This document shows positions 1 through 11,546 of a stretch of DNA of 30,359 nucleotides, one piece after another (position 1 is the stretch's first letter; every line of letters begins with the position of its first letter). The notes below the pieces were generated by a model. It had not been told where the DNA came from. It worked only from the letters and a program-made list of their open reading frames with translations, and made no database searches. Origin of the DNA: Phialocephala subalpina. Lineage: Eukaryota > Ascomycota > Leotiomycetes > Helotiales > Mollisiaceae. A program made the translations under genes and the position numbers. The stretch spans positions 5,316-35,674 of the forward strand of contig FJOG01000066.1 in assembly GCA_900073065.1 (NCBI GenBank). Direction: 5' to 3'.

Positions 1-2754
1 AACAAAGACTAATTTAAGAACTTTATTTTTATTATAATCAAAGAAATACTCGGAATAAATAATAATACAATTATAATTTATAATTAGGAAGATATTATAA
101 TTTTGGTTTAATATTCGGGATATTTAAAAGAAAAGAAAATTATTATTACGAATATTATTTTTTATTCTAATTTCTTATTTATTATTATTATTTTTCATTT
201 GCTTAAAATTAAAAGTATTATATAAAATATAAAAAACGAGTTATTTAAATATGTAAATAATATAATATATTAGATATTATTTCGAGAAAACTAATAAATA
301 TTAAAATATAATTTATTATTTCCCAAATTAAATTATATTATTAATTAGATAAATAATTATATTTATTTTATATAGAATTCGCAAAAAAAATTTTTTATAT
401 GATAAAAATTATAACTAAGAAATAATCTAACCAAATAAAATATTTATATATAAAAATATTCTTTTATTTATTATAATAAGTAATTATTATTATTTGTATT
501 AAATATTTTATAAAATAAATTAAATAGAAATAAGGTTTTTAAATAATAATTATTAAATTTATTTCTTTTAATATATATAATTAGAATAGTTTTGCGAAAT
601 ATATTAGAAAAGTAATTATAAGTAAAATACGTATTATATATATTAGCGTTAATTTCCCTTCGAATATATTTCTAAAGTTTTATTATATAATAAATTACTT
701 ATTAAATAAATTATCGAATAAACGTTTAGGATAAATATTACCTTTAGTAATTTTTTAGAAGTAAATAAGAATAAAAAGTTATTTGTTATAAATTATTTAT
801 TTTAAAATCTTTGATTATAAGGTTTATCTTCTTATTAAAAACTATTTGAAGTTTAATAAACTTGGTTTAAAAATATATATAAATTATTTGATTAGATATA
901 AATTTATAAATATTTTTCGTATATAAATATTATTATTAAAATATATTATTTCGATTAAAATATAACTTTTAATAAGGATATTTTCTACGATTTTACGTTT
1001 AATAAGAAGTTTATCGAATTGGAAATTATATAAATTTAAGAGATTATCGGAATTAGTAAAATAAACGATTTTTTAAACGCGAATTACGAATTATATAAAT
1101 ACGAATATTAATTAAACGCTTATACTAAAAGTACTAAAATTACTTATAAAACTAATATCGAGAAATTTAAAAATATAATTATTATTTAATTATTTTAATT
1201 ATTTATACTAGAATTATTATTGGAATTAAAATAATTAATTTCCAAACTCCTTAAATAATCTTTTAATTACTAATAATTTTATTAGAAACCCTTAAATAAA
1301 ACGCATAAAAAACTTATTAATTATCTTAATAAATATAAGAAATAATATAAGAAATATAAGAAATATATTTATATTAATATTTATATTAATATTATTAAAT
1401 AATTAATATATCAATAATTAATTTATATTTTAATTAAATTAAATTCCTTTTTATTAATTAATTAAATCTTTAGATTCCTTTGTTTTAATAAGTATTAATT
1501 ACTTTTAGCCTAAGGAAACATAATAAATAAATATAAAAGGAAATAAAAAAATTATATTATACTAATTAATAACTTTTATAAAGATTTTATATTTCACGTA
1601 TTATAATGAAAATATTATATATTCTTTATATTAAATTATATCGAAATAAATTATTATTAAAATCTCGAAATTATTATATTATTTATATTATAAAAAATTC
1701 GAAATAAGAATAGAAAAGAAATAAAATATACTTTTAAAAAAAGAAATATTCGAAGAAATATTAATTAAAATCGCGAGGAAAATAAATATTAAATTAATTT
1801 TATTAATATAAATATTAAATTATAAATTCGATAATAATAATTATCTTTTGAAATATAAAGTATATTTTATAACGCGCGAAAACCTTTAATAAAACGATTA
1901 AGATAAAGTTTATATTATTACTTTGATTTTATAAGTTTTCCGAATATTAATTATAATTATAATATACTTTGATTTAAAGATAAAGTAATTCGATATTATT
2001 AACATATTTACGAATTCCCGAATAAATAAAAAGATTTACATTAAATTATTAGATAGAAAAAAAAGGTTTAAATATATATTATATTACTAAATAATATTTT
2101 ATAGTTTTAATATATTATTATTATTATAATTTAACGATTTTAGCGCGTTTATAAAATCGTTTGATTTTAAATTAATATTAGAATATTTATATTTGTTTAT
2201 AAATAATAAAATAATAATATTTATATATTTTATTATTAGAAAGAATATATTTGATATAAGGAAATAAGATTTTTCTTATTAAAGAAATACGAAATACGCG
2301 AGGTAAATAAACTCAAATAGTTTTTAAATATATATATAATTGAAAATAAAATATAACGAAAAATATAACTTTATTAGAACTCTTATATAAAGAATATATA
2401 TAGGAAATTTATAATAAATATAAGAAATTTATTTCTTAAAATTCCGATTAATTTTATTATTAAATTATAACTATATAATAAAAAGGCAATTACTTATTAA
2501 ATTATAATTTATTAATAACAAATTAATTTTATAATTTACTCGATAATGATTTCCTATTTTAATATAATATAAATCATTAAAAAATTAATTATTTTTAATT
2601 AAAATTCGAGTTTTAATTATTATAAAACCATGGAATAATTATTATAATATTTTTATAGTATATATTACTTAGTATTATAATTTGAAGGAATAAATATTAA
2701 GTTTATCGATAAAAAGTTAATTTTTTGTATTATTAGTAACGCGTTTTTTTGCGG
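1..2754. repeat. AT-rich RIP-mutated block, left flank
   Basis: The stretch is extremely AT-rich and has no long open frame on either strand. TpA is very common, while CpA and TpG are rare; the remaining cytosines lie mostly in CpG, CpT or CpC. This is the expected result of repeat-induced point mutation, which turns CpA into TpA in duplicated DNA of Pezizomycotina. The original repeat was probably a transposable element, but the mutation is too heavy for me to name it. No gene can be supported here. Confidence 0.85.
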
Positions 2755-3111
2755 ATAATTGTAATGGTTGGCTCGACCAGCTAATTGTTAGGTTGGTTAT
2801 ATGTGATAAGGATTAAGTGATTCTAATGAAGAATAACGTTCGAGCCTAGTTACCAAGTATATTGTTAAGATACTATATTTGAGTTGAGCACGAAGCTCCT
2901 ATCTAAGGGAATCCTATCTGCTTATATAGAACCTTCCTGCTCCTGGAGTCCAGAATGGTGGAGTCCCTGAGTGTTATAGGACTCCATCGTTTGGGACTCC
3001 ACCACGTGACCACTTAGTCCCGTGTCCCCATGATCTTAGGGTCTACTATAGGCGAGCTTACTCGCTTACTGAGCCTATGGTCCACTAGATCATGTGAGTC
3101 GTAACAATAAT
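2755..3111 (-). mobile_element. Solo LTR (2760-3106) with 5-bp target-site duplication
   Basis: A 347-bp segment of normal base composition sits inside RIP-type DNA. On the plus strand it starts TGTAATGG at 2760 and ends CGTAACA at 3106, so it has the TG...CA ends of an LTR. It is flanked by ATAAT on both sides (2755-2759 and 3107-3111), a 5-bp target-site duplication. On the minus strand, which I take as the transcribed one, it begins TGTTACGACTC and has a TATATAAG box (plus 2921-2928), as in Ty1/copia-type LTRs. Inside is a hairpin of GGTGGAGTCCC and GGGACTCCACC near 2955-3003. No polymerase genes lie next to it, so it is a solo LTR left by recombination. It keeps many CpA sites, so it arrived after, or escaped, the RIP that altered its surroundings. 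Confidence 0.8.
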
Positions 3112-3840
3112 ATAATTATATATATAATACCTAGGATTTTCTTTTCTAAGTTCTTAAGAATATAATAAACTAGAAAAATAATAAATAAAACTTAGTTTTT
3201 ATATTAATTATAAAAGTAAAATTAAAAGTTATTTTAGCGTATATTATATAGCTTATATAATAATAGCGGTTATTTAATATAATTAATCTCGATTTATTTA
3301 ACGATAATATTATCCTTTGTAATAACCTTCAAATTATTCGTTTTATAATAAAAAAGTTTTCGAAATTAATTACGAAATTATAATATATTGATATTTATTA
3401 GTATTAATTACGCGAATAAATTAAATTTAGAAATATTAATATTATTTGGATTAGAATAATAAATATATTAGTAAATGGCCTTATTAAGCCCTTATTATAT
3501 TAGAAGTACGAATCTTTTATTAAATAATTTAAATTTATTAATATCGAATATTTAATTAATTTTAAAGGTAAAATTTAATTAGTATTATTTAAGTTAATCG
3601 ATTTAAATTAAATTTTTTTTATTAATTTAATTATAATTATTATTTATATATTTACTCGAATTAATTATTTCCTTTATTATATTAAATATTGATTTTATAT
3701 TTATTTTATATATTTTGATAATATTAATATTGATATTTTAGGAAATTATTTTAATAAAAGTAAATTATTAGCTATTAGGTACTATTATAGTAATTACGCG
3801 TTTATATCTATAAATAGCTTTACTTTTCTATTGTTTATCG
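3112..3840. repeat. AT-rich RIP-mutated block, inner part
   Basis: This continues the left AT-rich block beyond the solo LTR with the same TpA excess and CpA/TpG loss. No open frame is supported. It ends near 3840, where composition changes sharply. A purine-rich CTTGGGGGAGTA follows at about 3864-3875, which resembles the polypurine tract before the 3' LTR of copia-like elements, so the block may be the mutated body of such an element. Confidence 0.75.
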
Positions 3841-4007
3841 TAATAAGACTCGTTGCCTCTCGACTTGGGGGAGTATATCAATTGTTGGTTACGTGCAATG
3901 GATTAAACTTTCATTTTATATAGAGTATAATTCAGGGGTAATCTCGCAGACTTTTATATCCTTACTCTCCTCTTTAGCTAGCTCTTTAGATTTAACAATA
4001 TGATCTT

Positions 4008-5749
4008 TTACCTATAGTATGATGCCCAGACCTCGTAGCATCTGATACTTAGGCTAATAAAGCTCTCTTGTGCCTTCGCCTGTCTAAGACTAATACTATC
4101 ATCGCATATATTGAACTTTCCTGCCTCAGACAGCGTATTTGTAGATCCTGACCTTCTGTGAGAATTTTTGTCAGCTCCTGATGGAATCGAGAGACACCAT
4201 GGTACCCAAGCAGGAATTTTCTTCTCATCAAATCCTTCGTTGCGGAATCCAACCAGAATATCTAAATCAAGGCCAGATCCTTCGTCTCGAATGTGAAATA
4301 TAGCCTGCGTCCCCTCGGAAACCCCAGGGCCAGAAGACAATAGGACCGTTTTAGTGTCATAATCCCAACGGTTCTTCGGCTCCACTGAAAGAAGTACCAG
4401 ACGTTTATCAATTTCTCCCAGACGAATTGTTGGTAAGCTGATCACGCTGTTATCCGTCCACTTAGATGGAACATGTATCGTCTTTATGCAAGCCCGGTCA
4501 AAATCTATTTGCTCTAGGTATAATCATTAGTCTTACCAAAAGAAAAATGATAATAAAATGCAGATAATGACTTACCAAGTGATGCATTAATTGATATATC
4601 AAGCATCTTTGGTCGCCAGATGATGTCACACCGTGACCCCGAGCGTTCGGGAGACAATATCAGTAAGGACCGGTGACTATGACGTTAGTTACAGTCTCTG
4701 GAACCTTTCTGGCGTTCTAAATAGATTGCAGGCCTCGCAATTGTTGATCTACCAACTGTACAGCCCAGCACAGCAAGGCATGCAGAGTCGTTAGGAAGCG
4801 GACAAATTGTTGAATAAATCTTCAGCCCCTGTTTTGTCAGAGGTACAGCATCTTCTGAAGTTGTCCAACCTCTCTCGGACTTTCCGATATCCCCCGTCAG
4901 CGCAAAAAAGGTTGGTGACTGGGCCAGCAATCCAACCGGAACGTCTAGAGTAGGCGATATGTGTGCAAGTATTGACTGATCGTCACTACTTTTCAGTATC
5001 TCCCCTTGTAATCTTAGGAATGCCTTCCTTCCTTCTCCGCAGAGCAACGGCATGCTGACATCGAATATACCGAGAAGGCAGTATGCTTCATCCTCTATTC
5101 TGGTTGTTTCTCTATATGCAGCCCAAGACATTCTTTGCGCAATGCTAGTTTGATCTAAGCTATCGCCCCGGAGTACGTTGATTGGAATTCCTGTTATATG
5201 AGATAGATGTTGGGTTATATCAGGGACTTGAGGGTAAAAGCGCCCTTTGATGCGAAATTTGGGTAATTCAAGTCGTTCTTTCGACGGTAACCCGATCTTA
5301 ACCCATGTCGAACCGAAGAAGACTCTCAGATCCGAGGCAATAAGCTCCTGTAGTGTCCAACCTCTCCTAAACCACCTGCTTTCCAGTAGCCGTGAATCCA
5401 CTTCTGATGCTGCGATTGTTATGTGGACATCGTACAGATAGACGTAACAGACAGCCGCCTGTTGGTACCACAGAAACATTGAGTTGATCGCTTCGGACAG
5501 CTCAGCGCTGCTCGTCTTGTCAATACAACAACTATCGATCCATACATATCCCAATCCAGCGTCACTCGCTTGCTTAGAACAATGGATAACTTTATCGTAC
5601 CCCATTTTCTTAGAAGGAGGGCAAGAATTCATCATGTCCTGAAGAGTTACTTCTTCACAGCCCCAAGTGTGAGAAAGGATAGCGTAAGGTGGAACATCTT
5701 TTGGTGGGAATTCGTGGATTTTGAGAGTTGTGGTATGAATAAGACGCAC
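4008..5749 (-). pseudogene. HET-domain (heterokaryon incompatibility-type) gene with in-frame stop
   Basis: HET-domain proteins trigger cell death when incompatible fungal strains fuse. The start MRLIHTTTLKIHEF at 5749 and the motifs YAILSHTWG, YVWIDSCCID and WFRRGWTLQEL are classic HET blocks within the first 150 residues. The frame meets TAA at 4685-4687 after 354 residues, then continues in the same frame (RHSHRSLLILSPERSG) to a donor GTAAGT. A 62-nt intron (4514-4575, branch GACTAAT) joins it to a last exon ending at 4008. Without the stop the product would be about 559 residues, a usual size for the HET-E-like group. The stop is one C-to-T change from CAA, in CpA context, as RIP makes. 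An unusual intron spanning the stop (donor near 4733) is possible but would remove conserved-looking sequence. The truncated form still holds the whole HET domain and could be active. Confidence 0.8.
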
Positions 5750-7069
5750 TTTGCAGTCAAATCACAGTACAGTGGTGTCGACGACACTCCGGAACTGAAA
5801 AGATGCTGGATGGTGCGTTTTGCCAAGCGTTGGGCTGAGCCGGAAGGTGTCTGCCTAAAAAGTACTTTGTCTAGTCACGTGTGGACCCAAATTCGGTTCC
5901 CGGAATGAACTAGTCCGGGTCTTTTGGCCACATGTCTAGCGCGATCTTTTAGGTTGCGTTTATTGTCTCTCACCTGCTATCCCATTACCCCGCCCCGCCT
6001 CCTTAATGTCTAATCGCCTCTATTCACTAGAACTCGTTTAATATTTCCAATAATGCGAACTTACTCACCTTTCGGAACAGAAACAAATTTCCTGTAAACA
6101 AGACTTGACGTCTAACAGATGGTGTAAGATAGAACACGAGACGTTGGTTATGGTGATGATTTTGACACTGGTGAGCTATTCCGACCTCTGGGGGCCCGTT
6201 TGGAATCCCCTAATCCTTCTCGTTAAAGTTGGCTGCCTAGAGAGTTGCTAGGATAGCCCACCAGCCTAGCGCCCCACAAATGACAACAATGGTTGAGCCA
6301 CTAGGGGTGGGTGAGCAGAGGTGATGTAGTCGTAACTTCGAGGTGAAGCAAGGGTGAGAAAGCGGTGTTGGTCACGTGAGCTATTGTGTGGTGTTAATCA
6401 GAGACTGATTATTCAAAGCATTAATTGCCTGTAGGACTCAGTTATTAAGATCAAATCGAGTTAATTAAACTTTCTAAGGACCACTTGAAGAATATAAGAT
6501 CCATAATTACGTAAGGCAGCAAAAGCACGCTAATAAAACGCAAATAGAGGTAATGATCAAATTATTATAACAAAATAAATACAAAGAGTCCGGGTCGCAA
6601 AGGGACCAGAGTTGGGCCTCGAGTCGAGTAAACCCCGACTATTTGCTTGGTTCCCCTGAATATAGTCGTGTAGAGTTGATAAATTTCATTCAATAGAACC
6701 GAATAATAAGTAAATCATAATTGGCCATCGAAAGGAAGACCAGAACGTGACTGAGCAACTTGAGCAAAGGGTGAGGTGGGGGTGAGTAACGCTTGAGCAG
6801 AGCGACAATGGTGATTAACCGCGTTAGATGCGAATTGAAAAAACTGTCGTCTGGAATTACCGATATAATTTACGTCGAGATGATTTATAGAGTTTTTTCC
6901 AGGACAGCAATGCAGGTATGCATTCTATGATGGGATTATAAGTTAGTAAAGGCTTTAGAAGACATTGAGGATATAAGGCAATTATCATGGACTTAAGAAC
7001 ATCGAATCTTTAGCTAGTATTCAACATTATCAGCATAAAAGCTTGCAATTGGATTATTATTCTAGTAAT
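5750..7069. other. Gene-free stretch between HET and PhyH genes
   Basis: The first part holds the presumed promoter of the minus-strand HET gene. From about 5910 to 7040 I see no frame with coding character on either strand, no RNA gene and no clear terminal repeats. Composition is mixed, and AT-rich patches (about 6420-6580) suggest old, mildly mutated repeat remains. Confidence 0.5.
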
Positions 7070-8092
7070 CTAGGTCTTGCTCTTGATATACGGAACACCT
7101 GTGAGCTTGAAAGCTCTCTCACTCAACACCGCTGGATTGACAGGCTCCGCTCTCTCGACACCATTCAAATCCTCACCCCTCATTGCCTTGTTGCTACCCA
7201 CAAATTGAGCGTTCGGCCAATGGGAAGTTCCAACTTTGCGATCCCAAGCATCCTTCTTTTTGATCAGATCGTCCTGTGAAGCCTCGGCAACAGGCATATA
7301 GCATGTATATACGGCCATCCGATCCTGCGTACTGCCATTCTCAGGGCTCTTGTTGTAATGCGGGGTCCTCGAGTCCCACAATATCAAGTCACCCGGGTCC
7401 GCGCAGACTTTCTCCCAGGTGCATCCATGATCTACCAGCCAAGCCATTCCTACATCTGTAAAGCCGTACCATTCAGGATTCCATTGCGGAATACGCTTCT
7501 CATATTTCATATCCTCATGAAATTGCTCTGATAGAAGATGCGCACCTTTACACACTATCAGACCTCCGTCGTCGGGGCCACAGGGCTGCAGATTGACCAG
7601 TCCTTGTAGACATCGAAATCCAGGCTTGTCGGGGTCTTGATCTTGGTGAGGCTATGGAGTGTTAGGAGGCCAATCAGAGCGATCGTGGAAACTGATATTG
7701 ATAGCGTCAAAGGAGACGATGAGATCTGGCGTGTTGAAGACTTTCTCGAAGGCTTCGATAACTCCGGGCGCGCTACGAACTTCCCAGACAAATCTTCGTG
7801 GGCTGACCCGTAGTGTATCATCATGCCTTTTTCGTTGATATACGGTAACTTCGAACGCTTGATTGTGCTGAGATCATAGCGATTGAAGCCGAGGTTGCTT
7901 CCGAAAGTCAGAAACTTGGATAGGAGGGAGAGGGATCTGAGGAATGTACAAATCTTCGAGATATGTGTAGAATTTTTCCACCACTTCTGCAGTTTTTTCT
8001 CGAGACAAAGCTCCTTTCACAACAGCAAAACCATCCCGCGCCAAATCATCTCTGAAGTCTCCAAACGTCTCGATCCTAGCAGCAGGCGACAT
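7070..8092 (-). pseudogene. Phytanoyl-CoA dioxygenase (PhyH) family pseudogene
   Basis: PhyH enzymes are Fe(II)/2-oxoglutarate-dependent oxygenases. Exon 1 (8092-7950) starts MSPAARIETFGDFRDDLARD. A 52-nt intron (7898-7949, branch CTGAC) leads to LGFNRY and KLPYINEKGMMIHY. One T then appears to be missing in a T run at about 7790-7792, shifting the frame; the next frame carries VWEVRSAPGVIEAFEKVF and VSFDAINISF. That frame hits TAG at 7652-7654 exactly where the family has Trp before the iron-binding HQD, then runs on without a break through KPGFRCLQGLVN, GAHLLSEQFHEDM, WDSRTPHYN (distal His) and GVPYIKSKT, ending at 7070. Joined length is about 323 residues, normal for the fungal family. Trp to TAG is a CpA-to-TpA change on the opposite strand. 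Two independent lesions make this a pseudogene. Family assignment is firm; the substrate is unknown. Confidence 0.87.
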
Positions 8093-8752
8093 GGTGGAAT
8101 AAAACAGAGGAATTGTACAAGATGCTGCAATCTTGATGTTCTAGAGCTCCAATAACAAAGTTAGGAAACTCTTATCGCTTTCATGATCTATTTGAAGTCT
8201 TCTTCCCTTCTAGCCATTCTAAAAACTGACGTTTATACCTGGTCGAATGTTGCATCTACTGTACAGGCCCGGTTCGGCCCACGTCTACTGCGTGTGGCCG
8301 CATCGCCATCCCCCCCCCCCCCCCCCGGCATTTTTTGGTTCCCCCAAAATTCTCCGCGAATCAGGAACTGGCTTTCGTGTCAAGCTCTAGCAGTGGGTCG
8401 GGCGTTCTGGCTTGTCTTCAAGTACCGATAGGCTGCGAGCCTGCGACGTCCTGAATTACGTCTGAGCCTGTCAAAACGCACCAATTATTGAGAACACTTC
8501 ACTTTAGTACCACTTTAATATGCTGCAGGCTTAGGATCTCTGCCCCTGGTAGCCTGTGGCTTCGAGGTATTTACTGTGGTATTTGTACAGGCCTGGTTCG
8601 GGGCCACGCTTTTCCGCTGGGGAGCCAGGCGTGGTTGGCCCTGTTCGGTGTCCTAGCATCCCTAAAAGTCCTTCGCTTCAATCTTTCACTTGGAGCTTGA
8701 TTCCTTCTCCCACACTCTTTTCACATACTTTCGGCTGTGAGAATTTGGCGCA
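8093..8752. other. Intergenic region with C17 tract, upstream of the MFS gene
   Basis: This region lies between two divergent genes and holds both promoters. It has an uninterrupted run of 17 C at 8310-8326 and two diverged copies of a TGTACAGGCC(C/T)GGTTCGG motif, near 8259 and 8588. The second is followed by a short hairpin (GGCCACGC with GCGTGG-GGCC). No coding frame is supported. Confidence 0.5.
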
Positions 8753-10725
8753 ATGTCTGAACCTACTGCCAGCGTCGTCAACTCAGAGGCCAACATGGTA
8801 GAGCCAACTAAGTCAGAACATGAGACAATTACCTCGGAGAACGAAGCGGACGAAGTCAGCCATATCAATGGAGATGCAGCGCTCGTTAGCACCAAGGGTG
8901 CCATTCGTCGGCTCCCAATTCCCTCCAGTGATCCAAACGATCCTTTGAACTTCCCAAAATGGATGAAAATTGGACTCATTATCAGCAGTTGTTGGTTTGG
9001 TATGTACTTCAGAGAACTCAATAACTTCTGCAGCCAAGCTTAATAACTGCTTGTCTTAGCAACGATGTCTCTGGCACTTATTGGAGGCCTAGGAGCAATC
9101 CTCGGGGACTTCTTCGGGCTTTACATGCCGCAAGGCTTTTCGTCGAGTCAGATTGTCTTGTTACTGACTCTACCATCGCTTTTCACTGGTATTGGTACGT
9201 ACTCAAGATTTATTCACAAATCCTCTCCAAAATGCCTTAACCACTTCTATAAGTACTAATCAAGTTGAACAGGAAATTACATTATGCTTCCCTTCGCATT
9301 GGCATTCGGGCGTCGACCAGCCTTTTTGGTAGCTGCAACAATTCTCGTATTTGCTACCGTGGGAGCTGGCACGCAGAAGAGCTATCACGGCCATCTTGCG
9401 GCTCGCATATTCCAAGGGCTGAGTTCCGGAGCAACTGAATCTGTAAGCACAAAGGCCATGCATCTGAACTTCAAAGACTAACTAAAATGAGCTTCTTCCT
9501 CTCATGCTCTCGGAAATTACTTTTATGCATCAGCGAGCATACGTTTTTGGTGCATACTGGAGCACTCAAACAGCCATGTCCAGTCTTCTCAACACGGCTA
9601 GTTCGTATGAGGCAGTCATCTCTTGGCGTTGGTATTATGTAAGTCATATTTTCCTGCTTTTGAACCCCTTTTCCGTCAACCTTTCTTAAATTTAATGAGA
9701 AAGTAATTCTGACATAGATTTCTTAGGGTGTCTTCGCCATCACGGCAGGCGTCGGTCTGGTTCTCGGCATCTTCTTCGGATTCGAGACTCGATATCAACG
9801 ACCAGCCGCAAGCTTAGACGGCCAAATCGTAGTCACCGACCACTTCGGCGTCACTCGCATCCTGGACGAAGATGGAGGCAGAGAATATCTCGAACGCAAC
9901 GGAGGGTTTGAAACCAACCACAACAGCAGCAGCACTCAACCCCTAAAGACTTACGCCCAATTCCTCAACCCCTGGCCTGGGATGACGCCCAATGCAGGTT
10001 CAATAGTCGCCCGCGGTTACGTAGCTATGCTCGAAGCTTTGACATGTCCTGGAATCTGGTTCGCGATCCTCGCACCATCCATCACTCTCGGCGTCGCTAT
10101 CGCCATAAGTCTAACCTATAACAACGTCCTGGAAAAGAACTACAACTGGCCTGCTAAGAATATCGGCCTCATCAACCTAGCTCCTATCCCCGCTTCCTAC
10201 CTCGCCATGCTCGCCGCTGGTTGGGGTGGAGACAAAATCACGGTCTTCATGGCGAAACGCAATGGTGGAATCGCTAAGCCGGAATACCGTCTCATTCCAT
10301 TGGTCTACCCACTCATTACAGGTCTTGCCGGCATTCTCATCTATTCCTACACCGCAGATAACACGCACCACAACCTATCATGGGCTGGGCCTGTTATTGG
10401 TTGGGCAATATACGAGTTTGCGTTTGTCTGTACACTCATCACATCCACATCCTTTGCCGCTGAAGCATGGCCCAAGAATCCCGGTCCGGCGCTCGTGGTT
10501 GTCGTTGGATCGAAGAACTTCTTTGCTTTTGGGATATCGTACGCGTTGACGCCTATGGTGAATGAACATGGGTATACGTGGGCTTTTGGTATCTTGGCTG
10601 GATGTTTTGCTGGTGTATTTTGCCTGGGAGTTCCGATTTACTTTTTGAATCCGCTATGGAGGAAGTGGACTTCTGAGAGGGAGGCGAGGGTAAAAGCGAG
10701 GTCGTTTGGACGTCAATCAAGCTGA
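8753..10725 (+). CDS. MFS transporter, DHA1-like
   Basis: Predicted plasma-membrane transporter of the major facilitator superfamily, likely exporting small molecules or drugs by proton antiport. Five exons join in frame: 8753-8999, 9060-9194, 9273-9442, 9492-9638 and 9727-10725, with introns of 60, 78, 49 and 88 nt showing GTATGT/GTACGT/GTAAGC/GTAAGT donors. The product is 565 residues. A charged N-terminus (about 60 residues) ends in SSDPNDPLNFPKW, typical of fungal DHA1 carriers; then come hydrophobic segments, the loop ALAFGRRPAF (MFS signature between segments 2 and 3), SEITFMHQRAYVFGAYW, a long central loop, and a C-terminal half with about six segments ending YFLNPLWRKW. The gene looks intact. 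Its place at the head of a row of redox and hydrolase genes suggests efflux of the compounds they handle (inference). Confidence 0.92.
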
Positions 10726-10813
10726 GAGAGAGGCTGGGTGGGACTGGCATGAGAATGAGTTCCTGTCTATGCAGTCCAATGGAAGACCGAAGTTGTTTGT
10801 TTGTAGTTCCTTT

Positions 10814-11080
10814 TCATCGATTTGTAGATATCTCATGGTATTTGTCCATCTTTGGAGCATTGGGAAAGTCATCAGACTTCTTAGCTGCATTTCGTTTTCG
10901 TAAGAACATAAACACCAGACTTCCAGCCAACGTCAGCACTGTGACAAGTACTGCAACATCAATCCTGGCTTTTGCGCTAGTTCTAAGTCCTCTTGTTTCA
11001 GTTGTGGGGGTCGACGTCGGTGATTGTGTGCTTGATGATGTTGGAGACACTCGTGAAATTCGAGGCTTCTTCCATAACAT
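10814..11080 (-). CDS. Hypothetical single-pass membrane protein or C-terminal exon
   Basis: An 88-residue frame has a Ser/Thr/Pro-rich stretch (SSSTQSPTSTPTTETRG), one clear membrane span (VAVLVTVLTLAGSLVFMFL), a basic stop-transfer RKRNAAKK and a short tail. That layout matches the end of a fungal surface protein: an O-glycosylated stalk, a membrane span and a small cytosolic tail. I do not recognise a family. Another minus-strand frame just upstream (to about 11128, starting MKVQSCPLLDALSEKD) might be a preceding exon, but no convincing splice pair joins them. It could be a small gene, a leftover 3' end or chance. Confidence 0.3.
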   Translation of the reverse strand: MLWKKPRISRVSPTSSSTQSPTSTPTTETRGLRTSAKARIDVAVLVTVLTLAGSLVFMFLRKRNAAKKSDDFPNAPKMDKYHEISTNR

Positions 11081-11546
11081 CCTTCTCGGAAAGAGCGTCC
11101 AAAAGCGGGCAACTTTGCACTTTCATTGGTATTTAACCTTGTGAGTGGTCATTATGCGCGAGTGAGGCTCCTAATTCGGTGTGATGGTCCAAGGAGGCAC
11201 AGTAATTTCAGACTTGTTGGGACGCAGTTCCTTACGGCGAATCGATTGCCTGGAATGGCGAGGCTGGGGGAAAGATACTACGGTACGTATCGCCAGAATG
11301 GGCCAATCATCTAAAAATAAGCTTATCCGAAGGTTGAAAGAAAGTTTTGGGGGGATATACTCTTTCAAAGCCAAAGCTCCAAAGAATTTGGGGCTTTTAC
11401 GCTGCCAAAAGTCGTAGTTTTCGTACAGGAAACGGTCTGGTCTCGGAGGTCTTCTGTATATGTGGAAGGAAATGACCTCGCGAAATGATGCGCAAGCTGG
11501 TGGTTTGAACGCTCAATTACCCCTCTCTTGGTCCTCGGAACTCTGC

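Noticed and set aside
6190..6203. GGGGGCCCGTTTGG, similar to the end of some small inverted-repeat transposons
   Set aside because: No matching inverted copy or target duplication was found in the gene-free stretch.
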